From Carnegiea gigantea (lineage: Eukaryota > Streptophyta > Magnoliopsida > Caryophyllales > Cactaceae): 64,000 nucleotides of DNA. The stretch covers positions 521,501-585,500 of the forward strand of contig JAKOGI010000185.1 in NCBI GenBank assembly GCA_029747015.1, written 5' to 3'. This document shows positions 22,970 to 35,080 of this stretch, one piece after another. The notes beneath the pieces are model-generated. The model did no database searches. It was not told where the DNA came from and saw only the letters and a list, made by a program, of their open reading frames with translations. The position numbers were made by a program, and so were the translations under genes. The stretch's first letter is position 1; each line of letters starts with the position of its first letter.

Positions 22970-24935
22970 ATGTTCCGATCATCCCACCTTCCACCTCGCT
23001 ACCCATTTCAAAAGAAAGTTCCTGCTTATCCAAATTATGAGCCCAGTTCGTTTAGTCCCCCCAAAGATAATGAACCGGGCACTAGACATCAGAAATCATA
23101 TGCCAGGAGTTCCAGTTTGGAGGACCAGCCAGATTGGCTTGATGACTTGCTAAGTGACTCAGACTCAAGTTCCAGTCCAAAAGGAACACACCATTGTCAG
23201 TCAGCTAGTGGTGCTTCAGCACCTCTTCATGACCTTGTTCCAAACACAGTACTCTGGCCAAGTGATGATGACAAAAGGTTGTGTTCCGTGGAGAGTTGCA
23301 ATAGGTTGGATTCTCAATGCATATATGGCCCCCATTCTCCTCGCCGAAAATGTAATGTAGAGTTTTCAGAGAGCTCTGCGCGTTTGGCTTTATCGAAGTA
23401 TGTAAGCAGCAGCCCTATGCAGTTCATCGATGAAGTTTCTCAGAAGTCCAGGGCTTCTGATTCTGACCTACAGGGAGATTGTTACTATTTACCCAATGAA
23501 CTCAATGGTGAATCAAAACTGGGAAAAAGGTAATTACCTTCGTTTCACAGCTGTAGTTTTCTTTCTTGATTGCTTTGCTGCACTGACATAGTAAATTGCA
23601 TGTCTGAAATGATTTCTGGAGTCAGAATTTCCCTGTCATGAAGTGTTGTCTACTTGTCTGGTGTTAAATTCATACATTGTGAAGTGGGCGCGGGGGTTTT
23701 TCTGATGGCTTCCACGTAGTTAAATTTGAAATCAAGATTTTTTGATGTCTTTCATGTATTTTTCTGATCTGTTACTTGTACATACAGGCACCCAGGCCAA
23801 CGTTCAAAAGCTCGTAAACTTCAATACATTGCTGAGCTGGAAAAAACTGTAAATTCTTTTCAGGTAAATATTTCGCGGTCCAAAGTTCATTATTCACCGA
23901 TTTTTATTATGAGGAATTATTTGGCAAAATGATGCAAGACACTTTTTAAGTGTCTTGCTATAGACACTTTTTAAGTGCCTTGTTTTTACTTAAAATGTAT
24001 CTTATTGCATATTAAGTTGGAACGAAATGATATGATTGAATATTGGAAGGATGTCAAAATTTACAAATTGTGCAAAATCATCATTTTATACATAATCTTT
24101 CACATTTACAAAATTACACGTATGATATACCTCGCGGATAGAGTTGATCTGGTTAGAGTCTCAGTTTGTATTTGTTGTCGTAACTAATAAATATTAAAGT
24201 TTTATAACTTATAATAAGTTGTAATTAATAAAAATTTGGTGTTTTTAAATCATAAAACATATTAGTTTGAGTTAAGGCAAGCCATTTAAGAGTATTTTTC
24301 CTATTTTCTTATTGTAGTAGGATTCTAGGTTTCTCCCAACAATATGGAACAAATAGAAGGAAAACAGAAAGAAGAAAGAAAGTAATGCATTCCAGTCAGT
24401 TTCAGCATATCATCTGACATTTTTATGCTTCTCTGATTGATACTGGGTTATTTTCCATCTAATTTCTCTGACTTGAATAATTTCAAACATCCAGTTGAAC
24501 TAGACCAAAACCCAAACCTCGCACATTTCTAACGATTGTTTCATGATGCAGGCTGTAGAATCGGAGTTGGCGATAAAGTGTTCGACTTTGCTTCGACAAA
24601 GAGTTGCTTTATCCATGGAGAACAGTAAGCTGAAGCAGCAAATGGCGAGGCTACAGCAACAAAAGCTGATGACGGATGGTAACTCCCTCACTTGGATCTT
24701 GGATTAAATAAAGTTTGGGTTGCTATTGGTCTATTCTGCAATTGAAGTTCAATGCAATTTTGATCTTGTTTCTTTGCCAGGTGAGTATCAGACCCTGAGA
24801 AAAGAGGCTGAAAGACTCAAACTCGGCTTAGCAAGATCTTTAAGTAGAAAGCTCCCTAGACATGGGAGTCCCTGTGATATCAATGATTCAGAAATGTATT
24901 TACGGACGTTGGATTGGAGTAAGTTTCACTTGTAG
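22970..24935 (+). CDS. bZIP-like transcription factor with atypical basic region
   Basis: Coding exons 22970-23529, 23788-23863, 24552-24678 and 24781-24935 give 305 aa. A frame extension upstream starts at TTG, so the ATG at 22970 is used. The N-terminus carries the motif QPDWLDDLLSDSDSSSS (about residues 54-70) seen in an E/I-like group of plant bZIPs. A basic stretch GKRHPGQRSKARKLQYIAEL (185-204) leads into a zipper with hydrophobic residues every seven positions: L204, F211, L218, L225, L232, L239, L246. A typical plant basic region has N-x7-R; here those positions are Lys186 and Lys194. DNA binding may therefore be altered or depend on a partner. It resembles an At1g58110/At1g35490-type subgroup, recalled from memory. 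A leader intron probably ends at the AG near 22917. A possible poly(A) signal AATAAA lies at 24957. Confidence 0.85.
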
Positions 24936-25359
24936 ACTTGATGCGATGGCAACCCAAATAAATTGATAGTTGATATTACTGCTTCCTGGAAGCATTACAA
25001 TGCCAAATGAAGTCTGTTTTTGTCGATCGATAATTCGTGATCAAATGAAAAGGGAATTATGTGCGTTGAAGGGCAGCACCCTGCTACATTACTTCCGGCA
25101 TTCAGGGAAAGAAATATGTAACATGACACCATCAAACTCGTTATCTTTTCTCTCCATACAGTTGTCTTTCAAATGTCCAGCACCTTTCTATAGTTTTACC
25201 ACTAATTAATCATCGAATCCCTAATACACATCAATCGCTGGCCTGCTCGCGCATTCTGCAGAAAGAAACCCAAAGAATCGGAGCGAGTTGTGAAAACCAG
25301 AATACAAAAGAAGGGATGAAGCTGCCGCTTGTTGAAGCCAATAATGACACAGATCCCTC

Positions 25360-28300
25360 CTAACCACGAAGGGGTGCTCGAGGTACAGCAGGCAAGCCCA
25401 TTTCATCCGCATGCTGCCATGGCAAATGGAACAGACAATAATCAGTATGGTAGTTCCAATAAGAAACTCCTACCGGCATACAGTTCCAGAAGCAGACACT
25501 GAGGCTAGCACAGTGCAATGACTAACTGCAACATGGTCATGTGACTTGCTCTGATGGCTGTCTAATGATAACCAGCCTTCTGTTAAGAGCAAGATAATCA
25601 TTCCCATCCAGCCCTCCCCATATGCATCAAACCAAATGAAGCGATTAGCTGACAAGCCAGGCAACCCCCCCCCCCCAAAAAAAAGAAAAAGGAAAAGAAA
25701 AGAGAAAAGAGGTCCAGGAAAACCTGGATACATCTTCATACAAGAAAAGTGGAAAACCTTCAATCTAATATGACATTCGTGCAAATAAGAAGCTGGTGAT
25801 TCAATATTCACCTGTACATTGGCTCTTTCGGGTGGCCCCACTGCAGGCCCAGCAGGTGCTGATGGCAAGTTGAGCTCTTCCTCCATATCCGGTTTCTTGT
25901 CGGGCTGAAGATAAGAAGGAACCCCCTGACTCTCAGACTCCATGTCTTGCTCCAGAGCATCTAGCTCTGCGAATGACATGGCAACAATGCAAAGAATAAC
26001 AAAATTAACACACAAGAGAAGTTTTAACTATAAAATTCATAAATAGATGCCTATTTTATAACTTAGAGCTCACCTCCCATCAGGTCTTCCTCATCAATGT
26101 CCTCAGGGACATTATAGCTTCTTCCAAGTGTCTCTTGAATCTCATTACTCATATCCACCAAGTCCAGCATCTCATCTTGCAGGTTCTACATATAATAAAT
26201 AAATGGTTTGGCATGGACTTCAATGGTACTTCAGGTATAAAGGAATAACAGGAAATAACCAACCAACATCTATCTCGTGAACTTTTACACTCCTCATCAT
26301 TCCTTTCAAGCCTTGGTTTGCCGCTTTCAATGCCGACATCTGTAAACAAAAAAGGAAAAGAGCATCATATTTATTCAACTGAGAGAAACCGCAGTCTAGT
26401 CTAACAACATTTGGTACAATGTCATCACCCACACGAACAGGAATGGGCAAAGACAAACCCACATCCAGCAGGGAAGTAAAATGGTTTTTATCAGGAACAG
26501 AAACTCCTACCTCTCATGAGGTAGGCAAAATGTTCCAACCACAGTACACATAAAGCAGCACTTCAACTGACTTGAACCACCCCCTGTGGAACGCTACCAA
26601 GAGAAGAAAATATTTTCATGATATTAAACCCAATTTCATCCTACTAAAAACTGTAACGCACTAAATATGAGCAGAAGATGCACTTTTTATAACATCCCAA
26701 AGTCCAAGATCTAAAAGAAGAATCACACTAGAGCTGATAAGAGAGTCTTTTGGTTAGTATCTGGTCAGTTAACTTTGACTAGGGGGTCATCAGGTTAATG
26801 GAATTCGTTCGGGTAAGGTCAGTGTGCATCAGATCAATGTCTTTGGGTGAGAATGGGATGCCCTATTTCAGGTCCCAAGTTGGAGTCCGGTTCTGCCTCT
26901 ATCATAATAGAATATAGAACAGCAATGCTAGGCCTTATTCAGCTAGTGCACAAGCATAGGAGTAGTAACGCACCAATGTTGGGTTGGTACTATTAACAAA
27001 CAACAAGACAACTCAGGCTCAAAGATGTAGATTCTGGTCAGGACTCACAAGCTTCCTTTTTTACAAGTTGCCGTGTCTGAAGAAGAATAACTCATAAGCT
27101 TCACATCAAAGGTTGGAACAGTTTTTTTAAGAAAAATATCGTCTTCAGTGGACATGTAAAGCGTAACTTCTTAAGTACCCTTTCCACAGCTTCATAAGGG
27201 AGGCAGGTGCGCAACGAAAAACTCAATCCCAAGAGGGAAATCCAAGCTAGCGATAGAACAGATAAAAATGTGCGGCAATTAACATATTAACAATCTCCAG
27301 TTCTTCTACTCACAGTTTGCTGCGCATCCTTAATGCCCTCTGCAGCAAATGCAACCTGGTCAAGATTGAAGGTTTGGTTGTACAGCATATCACGCTGTCC
27401 TTCATACCTGTCAGTATACAGAAACACGATACTAAGAAGCCATAACACCATACCAACAAAAGATACACATATAGGAGCTACAAGAACATGAATTTTAAAA
27501 ATATAGGTACTCTTTGAAGCAATGACTTGCTACACCGAGTGGCCAATCACATATAGCTTGAATGAAAGCGTGGTAAATGAAAGATTACACATTTCTTCAC
27601 ACTAAAAATATTTGTGATTGTACAAGAATACGACATAACGAATTTGCAACATACTAAAGAGTACGAATCCGTGGAACACAGCACATAAACTTGGTAAGTT
27701 ATATTTATAGGTGATTGCAATAAGAGAGAAAACAAAAACTGTACATCTCAAGAAAAGCGATAGAAGGAAGAAAGGGACCTACATTCGCTTTTGTTTAAGA
27801 GCCCTCATTGCTCGAGCCTTCACAGCTTCCTGAGCAGGGCCAGGTCGTGTCTTTTTAATCTGTTCTCTGTATCGAGCCAATTCAGTATCAAGCTTTTTGA
27901 TCTTTTCATCCACATTCTCTCCTCTTTTGTTGATCTAAGCACAAAGCGAAATAAGTTACATGCAAACCACTGGTCACCAGAAAAAAATGTCAATGACAAT
28001 AGCACCAAAGGAGGGCAAAGGAAATCTATGAGCCAAAACCATTACAAGCAAGCTAACAAACGGGAGGTTAGAGAACACAAATCATAGTTTTTTTTTTTCC
28101 TTTTTTTTGTGGCCATATCAAACAAACCTTGACACAAAAAGTCACTGGAACTGCTTCTGGAATTAGATTGGTCTTACCATTAAGAGCATTCCCAATCATA
28201 GTTCTATTTTTTGAAAGCCAAACTTGCCTCATCAGCAAAAGTTTTATTTTTTTGAAACTTGCATTCTATCACTTCTACAACCCATAAAACTCTAATTTAA

Positions 28301-29477
28301 GTTATCCAATTAAAAATATTTGTCATAGATCTACCTTATAACACACAACCCCATTTTTTTAACCATCTCAAAACTATATACTACCAAAAAACGAAAAAGG
28401 CAAAAAATACATAAAAAAACAAGAAAAAGACGGCCCATGTGGTGGAACTCTGCCAGTTCCACCCCTCGTGCCATTGCTTGGATCTTCCCATGACATTTGG
28501 ACAATTGTGGGGGCCTGCGTTCCATTTTTCACCATGCATTGGGAGTGCTCTAAATACAAGTTAGGCTCGCATAATGATATTCAATCCCAAAAATTACCCA
28601 CCCCAGTAAATTACTAAAAGCCAGTCTTGGGTCTCTTGGCTCAGATAATAATAGAAGCCACATACTCGCATTAAAAGTTGATGCTGCAGTGCTGCTGGAA
28701 GGTAAGTAGTTAGGGTTTCACAGCTGCTCGTACTTCTCATGGCTACAGTTGCAGTCTTACTTTAGTGCACTACATGCTAATATTAGTCACACATGCTTCA
28801 TTTGATTGTATTTAAGATGTTTTGAGAGGGTTTATAATACAGTTTGCTTGATTATTTAACGTAGACATTGTAGTGTAAATGATTCAAACTATAAGTATGT
28901 CAGTTGAATGAGCGGAATGTGAGAGCAAGCAAGATGATGAAATACTGCGATAGTTAACCATGAATGAAATTGACTTGACAAGGTGCCCTAATCCTTGGTT
29001 TAATTTAAATTGCCAAACCCAGAAGCCTATCGCACTTGAACTGAAGCAGAGAGAAAAAAACCCCAGTATCCTTTACCAATTCCCACTTCCCACAATTCCC
29101 ATTTCACACAATTCGTTCTCAATTCCTTTTCTCGAGCTAATCTTAGCAAAAAGTTAGCAACTTTACCCTTAAGAACTAACGGCAAATTCGCAAGTCCGAG
29201 AGCCCGAACAATTAGCTCTACCATGGCTGTATGTTAGCTCCAAAACCCTAATCCAATTGGTTCACTAGAGCTAAACAAAAAGCTTAACGTTTGGAACCCT
29301 AATTCAATCGAAACCCCAGAAAACGCAGCACTGAAGCGATGGGGGCATAAATAAATCCTAAAAATTAGGCAGTTATATGATGGCAAAGGTGGAAATATGG
29401 AAGCGTACCCGATCGGAAGCATCTTGAATTGAAGGAGCAGGATCTTTTTGTTTCTTAACGCCGAATATTCGCTGCAT
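25360..29477 (-). CDS. VPS60: VPS60 / CHMP5 homologue, ESCRT-III-related (SNF7 family)
   Basis: This protein acts on endosomal membranes in multivesicular body sorting; in other eukaryotes it recruits the VPS4 cofactor LIP5/Vta1. Minus-strand exons in reading order are 29477-29409, 27934-27783, 27407-27314, 26339-26268, 26185-26074, 25966-25812 and 25413-25360. They total 235 aa, the length I recall for the Arabidopsis protein. The start MQRIFGVKK and DPAPSIQDASDR are family-typical. A basic helical core follows (INKRGENVDEKIKKLD; TRPGPAQEAVKARAM; YEGQRDMLYNQTFNLDQ). The acidic C-terminal half includes SYNVPEDIDEEDLMGELDAL and ends GLPAVPRAPLRG. It is convergent with the bZIP gene, with stop codons 424 bp apart. 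Intron 1 (1.47 kb) holds a MITE. Confidence 0.96.
25665..25684 (-). repeat. Poly(C)-poly(A) tract (T/G in sense) in VPS60 last intron
   Basis: Twelve C followed by eight A on the plus strand, which is T then G in the host gene's sense strand. Confidence 0.95.
28183..28551. mobile_element. MITE of a GAGCAT-ended family (copy 1), in VPS60 intron 1
   Basis: The left end is AGAGCATTCCCAATC after TTA. The right end reverse-complements to AGAGCACTCCCAATG. The interior shares long stretches with 33725-34011, for example 'aacttgcattctatcacttct', then 'aaactctaattt' and 'ataacacacaacccc', and ends in a GC-richer part. No coding capacity is seen. Confidence 0.7.
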
Positions 29478-29493
29478 TTTTGCTCCTCCTATG

Positions 29494-29532
29494 CTCTCAC
29501 TCACTCTCACTCCCACTCTCACTCTCACTCTC
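29494..29532 (-). repeat. GA-rich hexamer repeat in VPS60 5' leader
   Basis: Imperfect CTCACT units on the plus strand read GAGTGA/GAGAGT in the transcript, 17-55 bases before the VPS60 start codon. GA-rich leader repeats of this kind can bind plant BPC-type factors; that role is inference. Confidence 0.6.
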
Positions 29533-29559
29533 CTTGCTGCTGCTCGATTCGTCGCTGTA

Positions 29560-30830
29560 TTTCTGCTTGAATTTGAATACAGTGTAAGTAAAAGGGTAAA
29601 AAAGAATTAGAAGCAATTATGAGGAACCCTAATAATTGCAAAGAGTGATGTGCCTATGCGTTGTAGAAACTAAACGTTGTTTGGAAGTTAAGAATAATAC
29701 GAATCATAAGTTTTATTCTGGGAGTGGGGAGAACAGAGAAAAGGAGTCTATCACTCCACCCTTCAACAAGAAATCCACACAATCGCAAACGTACATCATT
29801 TGAAGTTTTGAACAATGTATTTCACAAGTTTTCATGAAAGAGTTATCCTTAGAGTACTATTTGTTTCGGGAAAAAAAAGAAAAAAGAAAAATATAAAGTA
29901 TAAGGATGTCGTTTAATATATGTTGAAAAATTTATACTTCATTTGAAATACAGTTTATGTATCTCAAATAAATTCGCCTCCCAATATTGTGATGAAAGTT
30001 AAAAATTATGCAAATCATCGCGCTCTTGTTGAGATCGGTTTTCAAGTTTGTGATAAGAAAGGAAGAGGACAAGAATCCTAAGAAAATGGTGAATGAAATG
30101 TACAATATTAATATTCTAGATGAGCTATTTAAAGAAGTAAAGGACTCTCGTACTCCTACAAAAATTTGCTTAAAAGTTTTAGAGATTAGAAGGAAATTTG
30201 GTATGCTAGTGATTAAGGACAAGACTCTAACCATTAAAAGAATCACAATAAGTTCAAGAAAAGAGTTCAGTAGAAGTAAGCAAGCATGATATCCCGATAT
30301 TCAATGTGCTTTTAGAGCTTGTAATTGGCGTGTATGACTAGTGACTTCGTGTTATACAATTTGATCATATTAGACTTCGTCAAATTTGCTGAGAAATAGG
30401 AGTAATTCTTTCCTATCTTAGTTTGACTTTAGTAGTTTATTTTATTTATGCCAATAGAGGATTTAGGCGGTTCTAAAAGCTACTGGTATTTGATTTTGGA
30501 ATTTCTGTGTTGTAGCACCTAAATAGCTAGTGATCTAAAAAAACACGAGTTAATGATAACTCAACTTCAATTAAACAAATGATCAACGACCATAAAAACA
30601 TAAACATTAAACATGTTTTAATATTAATGATTTTGACTAATTCTATCTCTGTATGATAAACTAATTAATCATAGAAATATTATTGAAGTAATATACATTT
30701 TGATTAATTTAGTGTGTATACATACATGAAAAAAGAAAAAAAAAAGGTCAAAGGTTTATACCACCAAATAGCTATTTCTTTTTTTTAATAAAAAAAGAAA
30801 ATGTTCCTTCTTTTCCCCCGCCTTTTCCCC
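29560..30830. other. Spacer between VPS60 and the FSP1-like gene
   Basis: This holds the VPS60 promoter and the downstream flank of the FSP1-like gene. A 93-codon plus-strand frame (30008-30289) overlaps a minus-strand frame of similar length and resembles nothing known, so it is not called. There is no clear repeat structure. Confidence 0.6.
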
Positions 30831-30835
30831 TACAT

Positions 30836-33800
30836 TTACAAGGCACAGCAGGAATCAGAACTGAGAGGCTTAAGCCCGTAGGTCTTCCTTGTCCTTCCCA
30901 CAAACAAATCTCTTGATTTATACATGCCAGGGAGAACTCCGCTTATGGTAAAGCAACTGACTTGTGCCACTCCTTCTTTCCTTCCTAATGAGATTACCGC
31001 CACTGCCCTGCCAGGCTTGTATGCACTCAGTTTGTCCACTGATCCTCCTCCGAGAAGCGTCCTCAAATTCTTTGCAACTACTTGTGCATGCTTCATTGCT
31101 GCGAACCCTTGTTTCAATTCCTACAATGAGACAATGCCAAACCTATATAACTCACTCGTCCAACCAAGCAAACGTGAAAATAAGGCAGCCTTAGTATCTA
31201 ATGATACTATCACTGCATGCTGAACTGTTTTGCAGTTTGCTTGACTTATATTGACAGCATTTGCTTAACAAGCTGATTGTAAACAAACCAATTGGAAATA
31301 CGGAAAATGGCATGAGTACCCTCCATCGGCTAGTTAACATGATGTCAACTTAAACAAATTAATTAAACCTGAACGAATCATTTCCATGTCCACACAACAT
31401 AACATTGTTTCTGACCATTGTCTAAGTTGACAATGCCAGGGTTTGGGTTATTCAATCCAATGTACGCTGTACACCAGGATGGCTTTTTTGGCTGACAATG
31501 TTCTTTCCATTTCATTTTTAATCAGATGTCTCCAATTTATCGGATAAACAATTGATATGAGTTTGCAAAGTACTGTTGACAAATATAATGTAGATGGTGT
31601 AGGACGCGACTTACTGGAATATTCGTAATATCTCCAACGGCAAAGATGTTTTTATAGCCTTTGACCAATAGGTTCTTCTCAACTGCCACCCTACACTGAA
31701 TATCCAAACTGCCCTTCAAAATTGTGTTCTGAAGCCATGAAGTTCCAAGGGGCCTTCCAGTGCTGTCAAAAAAGTAATCAGCAACAATAGTTTCTCCATT
31801 GCTGGTTTCATATAGACCTTCTGATGCTGATTTCAGATGGACAGACTGACCAACGATTACGTCAATCTTCTTTGAGGACAACCATTCCTCAGCCTTTTGT
31901 GATGCCTTCGACCCAATAAACTCCAAGAGTCTAGATCCACGGTGGACCACAGTAATTTTCTTATCAGGAAACTGATCAGCAACTTCGCCTGCAAACTCCA
32001 CTCCTGTAGGACCACCACCTATGATCAATATCGAACTGGAAGATTTTATTCTGTCATTCTCTGGACAAACAAAAGAACTGAATTAAGATCTGATTTTTTT
32101 TTGCACTGCCCTTCATTCTTCATTGCTGAGTTGCATGAGTGAAGCTTATAGAGTGATGTTCCTTTGGGGATAATAATTTATTCTTCATAAACATATAAAC
32201 TCTCCTACGTACATGGAATGTGGGCAAAGCACAGGTTACTGACCTTCTTTGTAATAGAGGAGACTTTCGTCTCTAGTCACAGGGTCAGATTCAGTGCGTA
32301 TGTGACCTGAGGCAACTACTAAATAATCATATGGAATTTGGTCACCATGCGCAGTTGATACCTCAGTCTCCGTGATGGTTGTGGCCCAAGAAGTAACTAA
32401 TTTCACTTGCGGAAGGAACTCACTGTACTCAATCAATTGTCTTTCAGCAAAAGATGGATCCACCATTGATCTCAGGCCGGCCCATGTAATGTCAAAGAAC
32501 TCCTTCCTGTTCATACATATATATACATATATTCGCAGTTTGAGTATCGCCATGCAAATATTCAAATAAAAACAAAGTAAGACAGCACAAACCATGCAAC
32601 CTTCTAAGTTCTAACCAGTAAACCAGGACTATATGCCATTGCTGAGCCATGTCCATTATAAGACAAAAAATAGATCCATTTGGTTCAATCTTTGAGCCTA
32701 CGTACAAGCTACAAGTAAAGTAGTAGACTTGAAAGAAAAAGGACAGGAATAAAAGTTCTGATAAAATGCAAATTAACCACAATATTGAATATCCAGGTGT
32801 ATGGAAATTTGGAAAGAACTCATAATCAAAATGTTACAGCCATCAATTCATCAAAGACAAAAGTCAACTAAAGAAATCGTTATGCGAATGTCCCAAAAAT
32901 TTATGTATAACCTAACTATGTTAAATGGACTTGCATTTAAGCTTTAAGACACTCAATATTCTAGTATAGGGAATTTAAAAATTATATATTTATATTACCC
33001 CTGAGCTTTACAGACGCTCAAAACTTCAAGTTTGATTTTTTATCAAGTTCATGTGTTATTATTTTTAATCAAAACTAAAAATTTTTCTTCGCCCTTCACA
33101 TAAGGATTTGTCAGCTTGCACAGTCCACAACTTCATTCTTAGGTAACGTAGCATCATCATTCAAGATTCCTATTAGAGATTACTACTTGCTAATACATAA
33201 ATAAAGTAAATAATAAGCAAATTGTAATTGCACAAACAAAATCTTCTTAAGCATCGGTAAGACCAATCAGCTGTTCAACGTGAATCAGTACCTTATTCAA
33301 CTATAGCACCAATTAAACTAAAAAATTCAAAATTTTTTCCAATTAACAACATTTAATTAAAAGAACATCACTTTTTCAAATTCATAGAATCTCAAACGGA
33401 ACCAACTCATGAAAATTTATACCTTTGTAGAACATTAAAATTTAATAAATTAAATTTAACAAATCGGTTAGGGTGTTTAGCATAATAGAACATCAAACTG
33501 GGTCACCTCACTTTTTCCATGACCCCACCCATGTCATTATTCCAACACCATGTCATCAACAATACAAGGTGGGTGACGACTTTAACAAGGTCAAAGCCTG
33601 TGTACTTTATTTTGAGGTTTAGGGAGACCCACCACCCTGAACTAAAAGTTATAGGGCAGCTATGTTTCCCGCATCAGTTGGAACATTCAATTCCCGATTA
33701 TAGTTTCATTTTTGGAAATTCAAATTTATCACATTAGTAAAAATTTTAATTTTTTAGAACTTGCATTTCATCACTTCTCTAACCTATGAAACTCTAATTT

Positions 33801-35080
33801 GAATAACCTAATTAAAAAATTTATTATGAACTCACCGCATAACACGCAGCCCCTTTTTTCAATCATATAAAAATTATATATTAACCCCCAAAAAAGAGCT
33901 AAGCAGAGTTCCACCACTCGTGGTAAGTTTTTGTTCCTCCTATAGTATGTGGACAAGTGTTCTAGGTGGGGCCCGCATTCCTTTCTCTTACCAAGGCTAC
34001 GGATGCTCTTAGTCGAGAACATGCATCAGATCACTATACATATAAAGTGAAAAGTCTTTTTGGACTTAGCTTGACTTAGGGTCTGTTCTCTTCGTCTTAT
34101 TTTGACTAAACGTATTCTGAACTGAACTTATCTGAACTTATTCTGAACTTATTTGTTGAACTTATTCTGAACTTATTTACTGAACTTATTTACTGAACTT
34201 ATTATAGAACAAATTGCTAAACTTATTTGCTGAACTTATTTTGAACTTATTTGATGAGTTTTATTCTAAAGTTTATTCTGAATTTGTTAATAAAATTGAT
34301 TCTGAACTTATTCTGAGCTGAACTTATGTGAACATACGTGAACTTATTCTTTAAAAAATAAGTCGAAGAGAACTGGGTCTTATTCATCGTAGTGCACAAA
34401 AACACCGTGATTCATTAAATTGTCCTCCTCATATATACTTTTTATGGAGCAACAAGCAGTCAAGGTTGTTTGAGTGTACGGAACAATGGATCAACCGCCC
34501 TAACACTCTAGGATGAGACTGCTACATCTCAGATTCTCAGACACACCACCCAGAAAAAAAGAGAAGAAAAGAAAACAAACCCAATTTAGAGAATACTCAA
34601 GGGTATGCAGTTGATTTGGAATTTTGGATATCCTTTTCTTGCTTATAGTTTGATACCCCCCTCTGACAATTGGATCACTGATGAACTCAGTTATTAATCC
34701 CAACCCAATTTCTCCACCAACAATATCATATCCTTTGACAAATGCACACATTGGCAGAAATACAAATGACAATTTCAACAATTAAATAACATAACAATTA
34801 ATATTGCATCGACATCAACTGCAAATAACCAAACAATGACACATTAGATCCACCAGCTCGTTAATTTTCCTGGTATTCAAAAAAACAGTGGGGAAATTGA
34901 GATGCGTTACATATATATAGATAGAGAGAGAGAGAGAGAGAGAGAGGGGCATGCATACGGGTCGATGAGGGTGACTTGGGCATGGTTTTGAACAAGCTTA
35001 GCAAGAAGGGCACCGGCAATTCCTCCCCCCACAATGACGACGTTTTTCCTCCCAGCTTGTTCTGGCTCTCTTCCCGACAT
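30836..35080 (-). CDS. FSP1/AIFM2-type FAD-dependent oxidoreductase (apoptosis-inducing factor homologue A-like)
   Basis: This is a two-dinucleotide-binding flavoprotein of the AIFM2/FSP1 family; animal FSP1 reduces coenzyme Q at membranes. Minus-strand exons in reading order are 35080-34959, 32506-32244, 32060-31615 and 31120-30836, giving 371 aa. An N-terminal FAD-binding fold shows VVIVGGGIAGALLAK (GxGxxG at 18-23). A second NAD(P)H-binding fold shows ILIIGGGPTGVEFAGE (about 139-154). A late FAD contact motif NIFAVGDITN lies at about 266-275. Family-typical text follows the first fold: ITWAGLRSMVDPSFAER. The protein starts MSGRE and so lacks the Gly2 needed for N-myristoylation that animal FSP1 uses. 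No transit peptide is evident. Intron 1 is 2.45 kb and contains two MITEs and an AG repeat next to the donor. The plant substrate is not shown by the sequence. Confidence 0.93.
33725..34011. mobile_element. MITE of the GAGCAT-ended family (copy 2), in FSP1-like intron 1
   Basis: It shares extended similarity with 28230-28560: 'aacttgcatttcatcacttct', then 'aaactctaatttga' and 'ataacacgcagcccc'. It ends in GGATGCTCTTA, matching the family terminus. The left terminus is not recognisable, so this copy may be truncated. Confidence 0.6.
34079..34379. mobile_element. Tourist-like MITE with internal GAACTTATT minisatellite, 301 bp
   Basis: It is flanked by TTA direct duplications (34076-34078, 34380-34382). 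Ends are inverted repeats centred on GTTCTCTTCG, followed by (A/T)CTTATTTT; the outermost six bases differ between ends. The interior contains about a dozen copies of GAACTTATT separated by short spacers. It is non-coding and lies in intron 1 of the FSP1-like gene. Confidence 0.75.
34924..34947. repeat. (AG)n microsatellite beside a splice donor
   Basis: Twelve AG units. In the sense strand of the FSP1-like gene this is a CT repeat beginning about 12 bases after the exon 1 donor. Confidence 0.9.

Noticed and set aside
30008..30289. 93-codon plus-strand frame upstream of VPS60
   Set aside because: No family is recognised, composition is that of the surrounding AT-rich DNA, and an equally long frame lies on the opposite strand.
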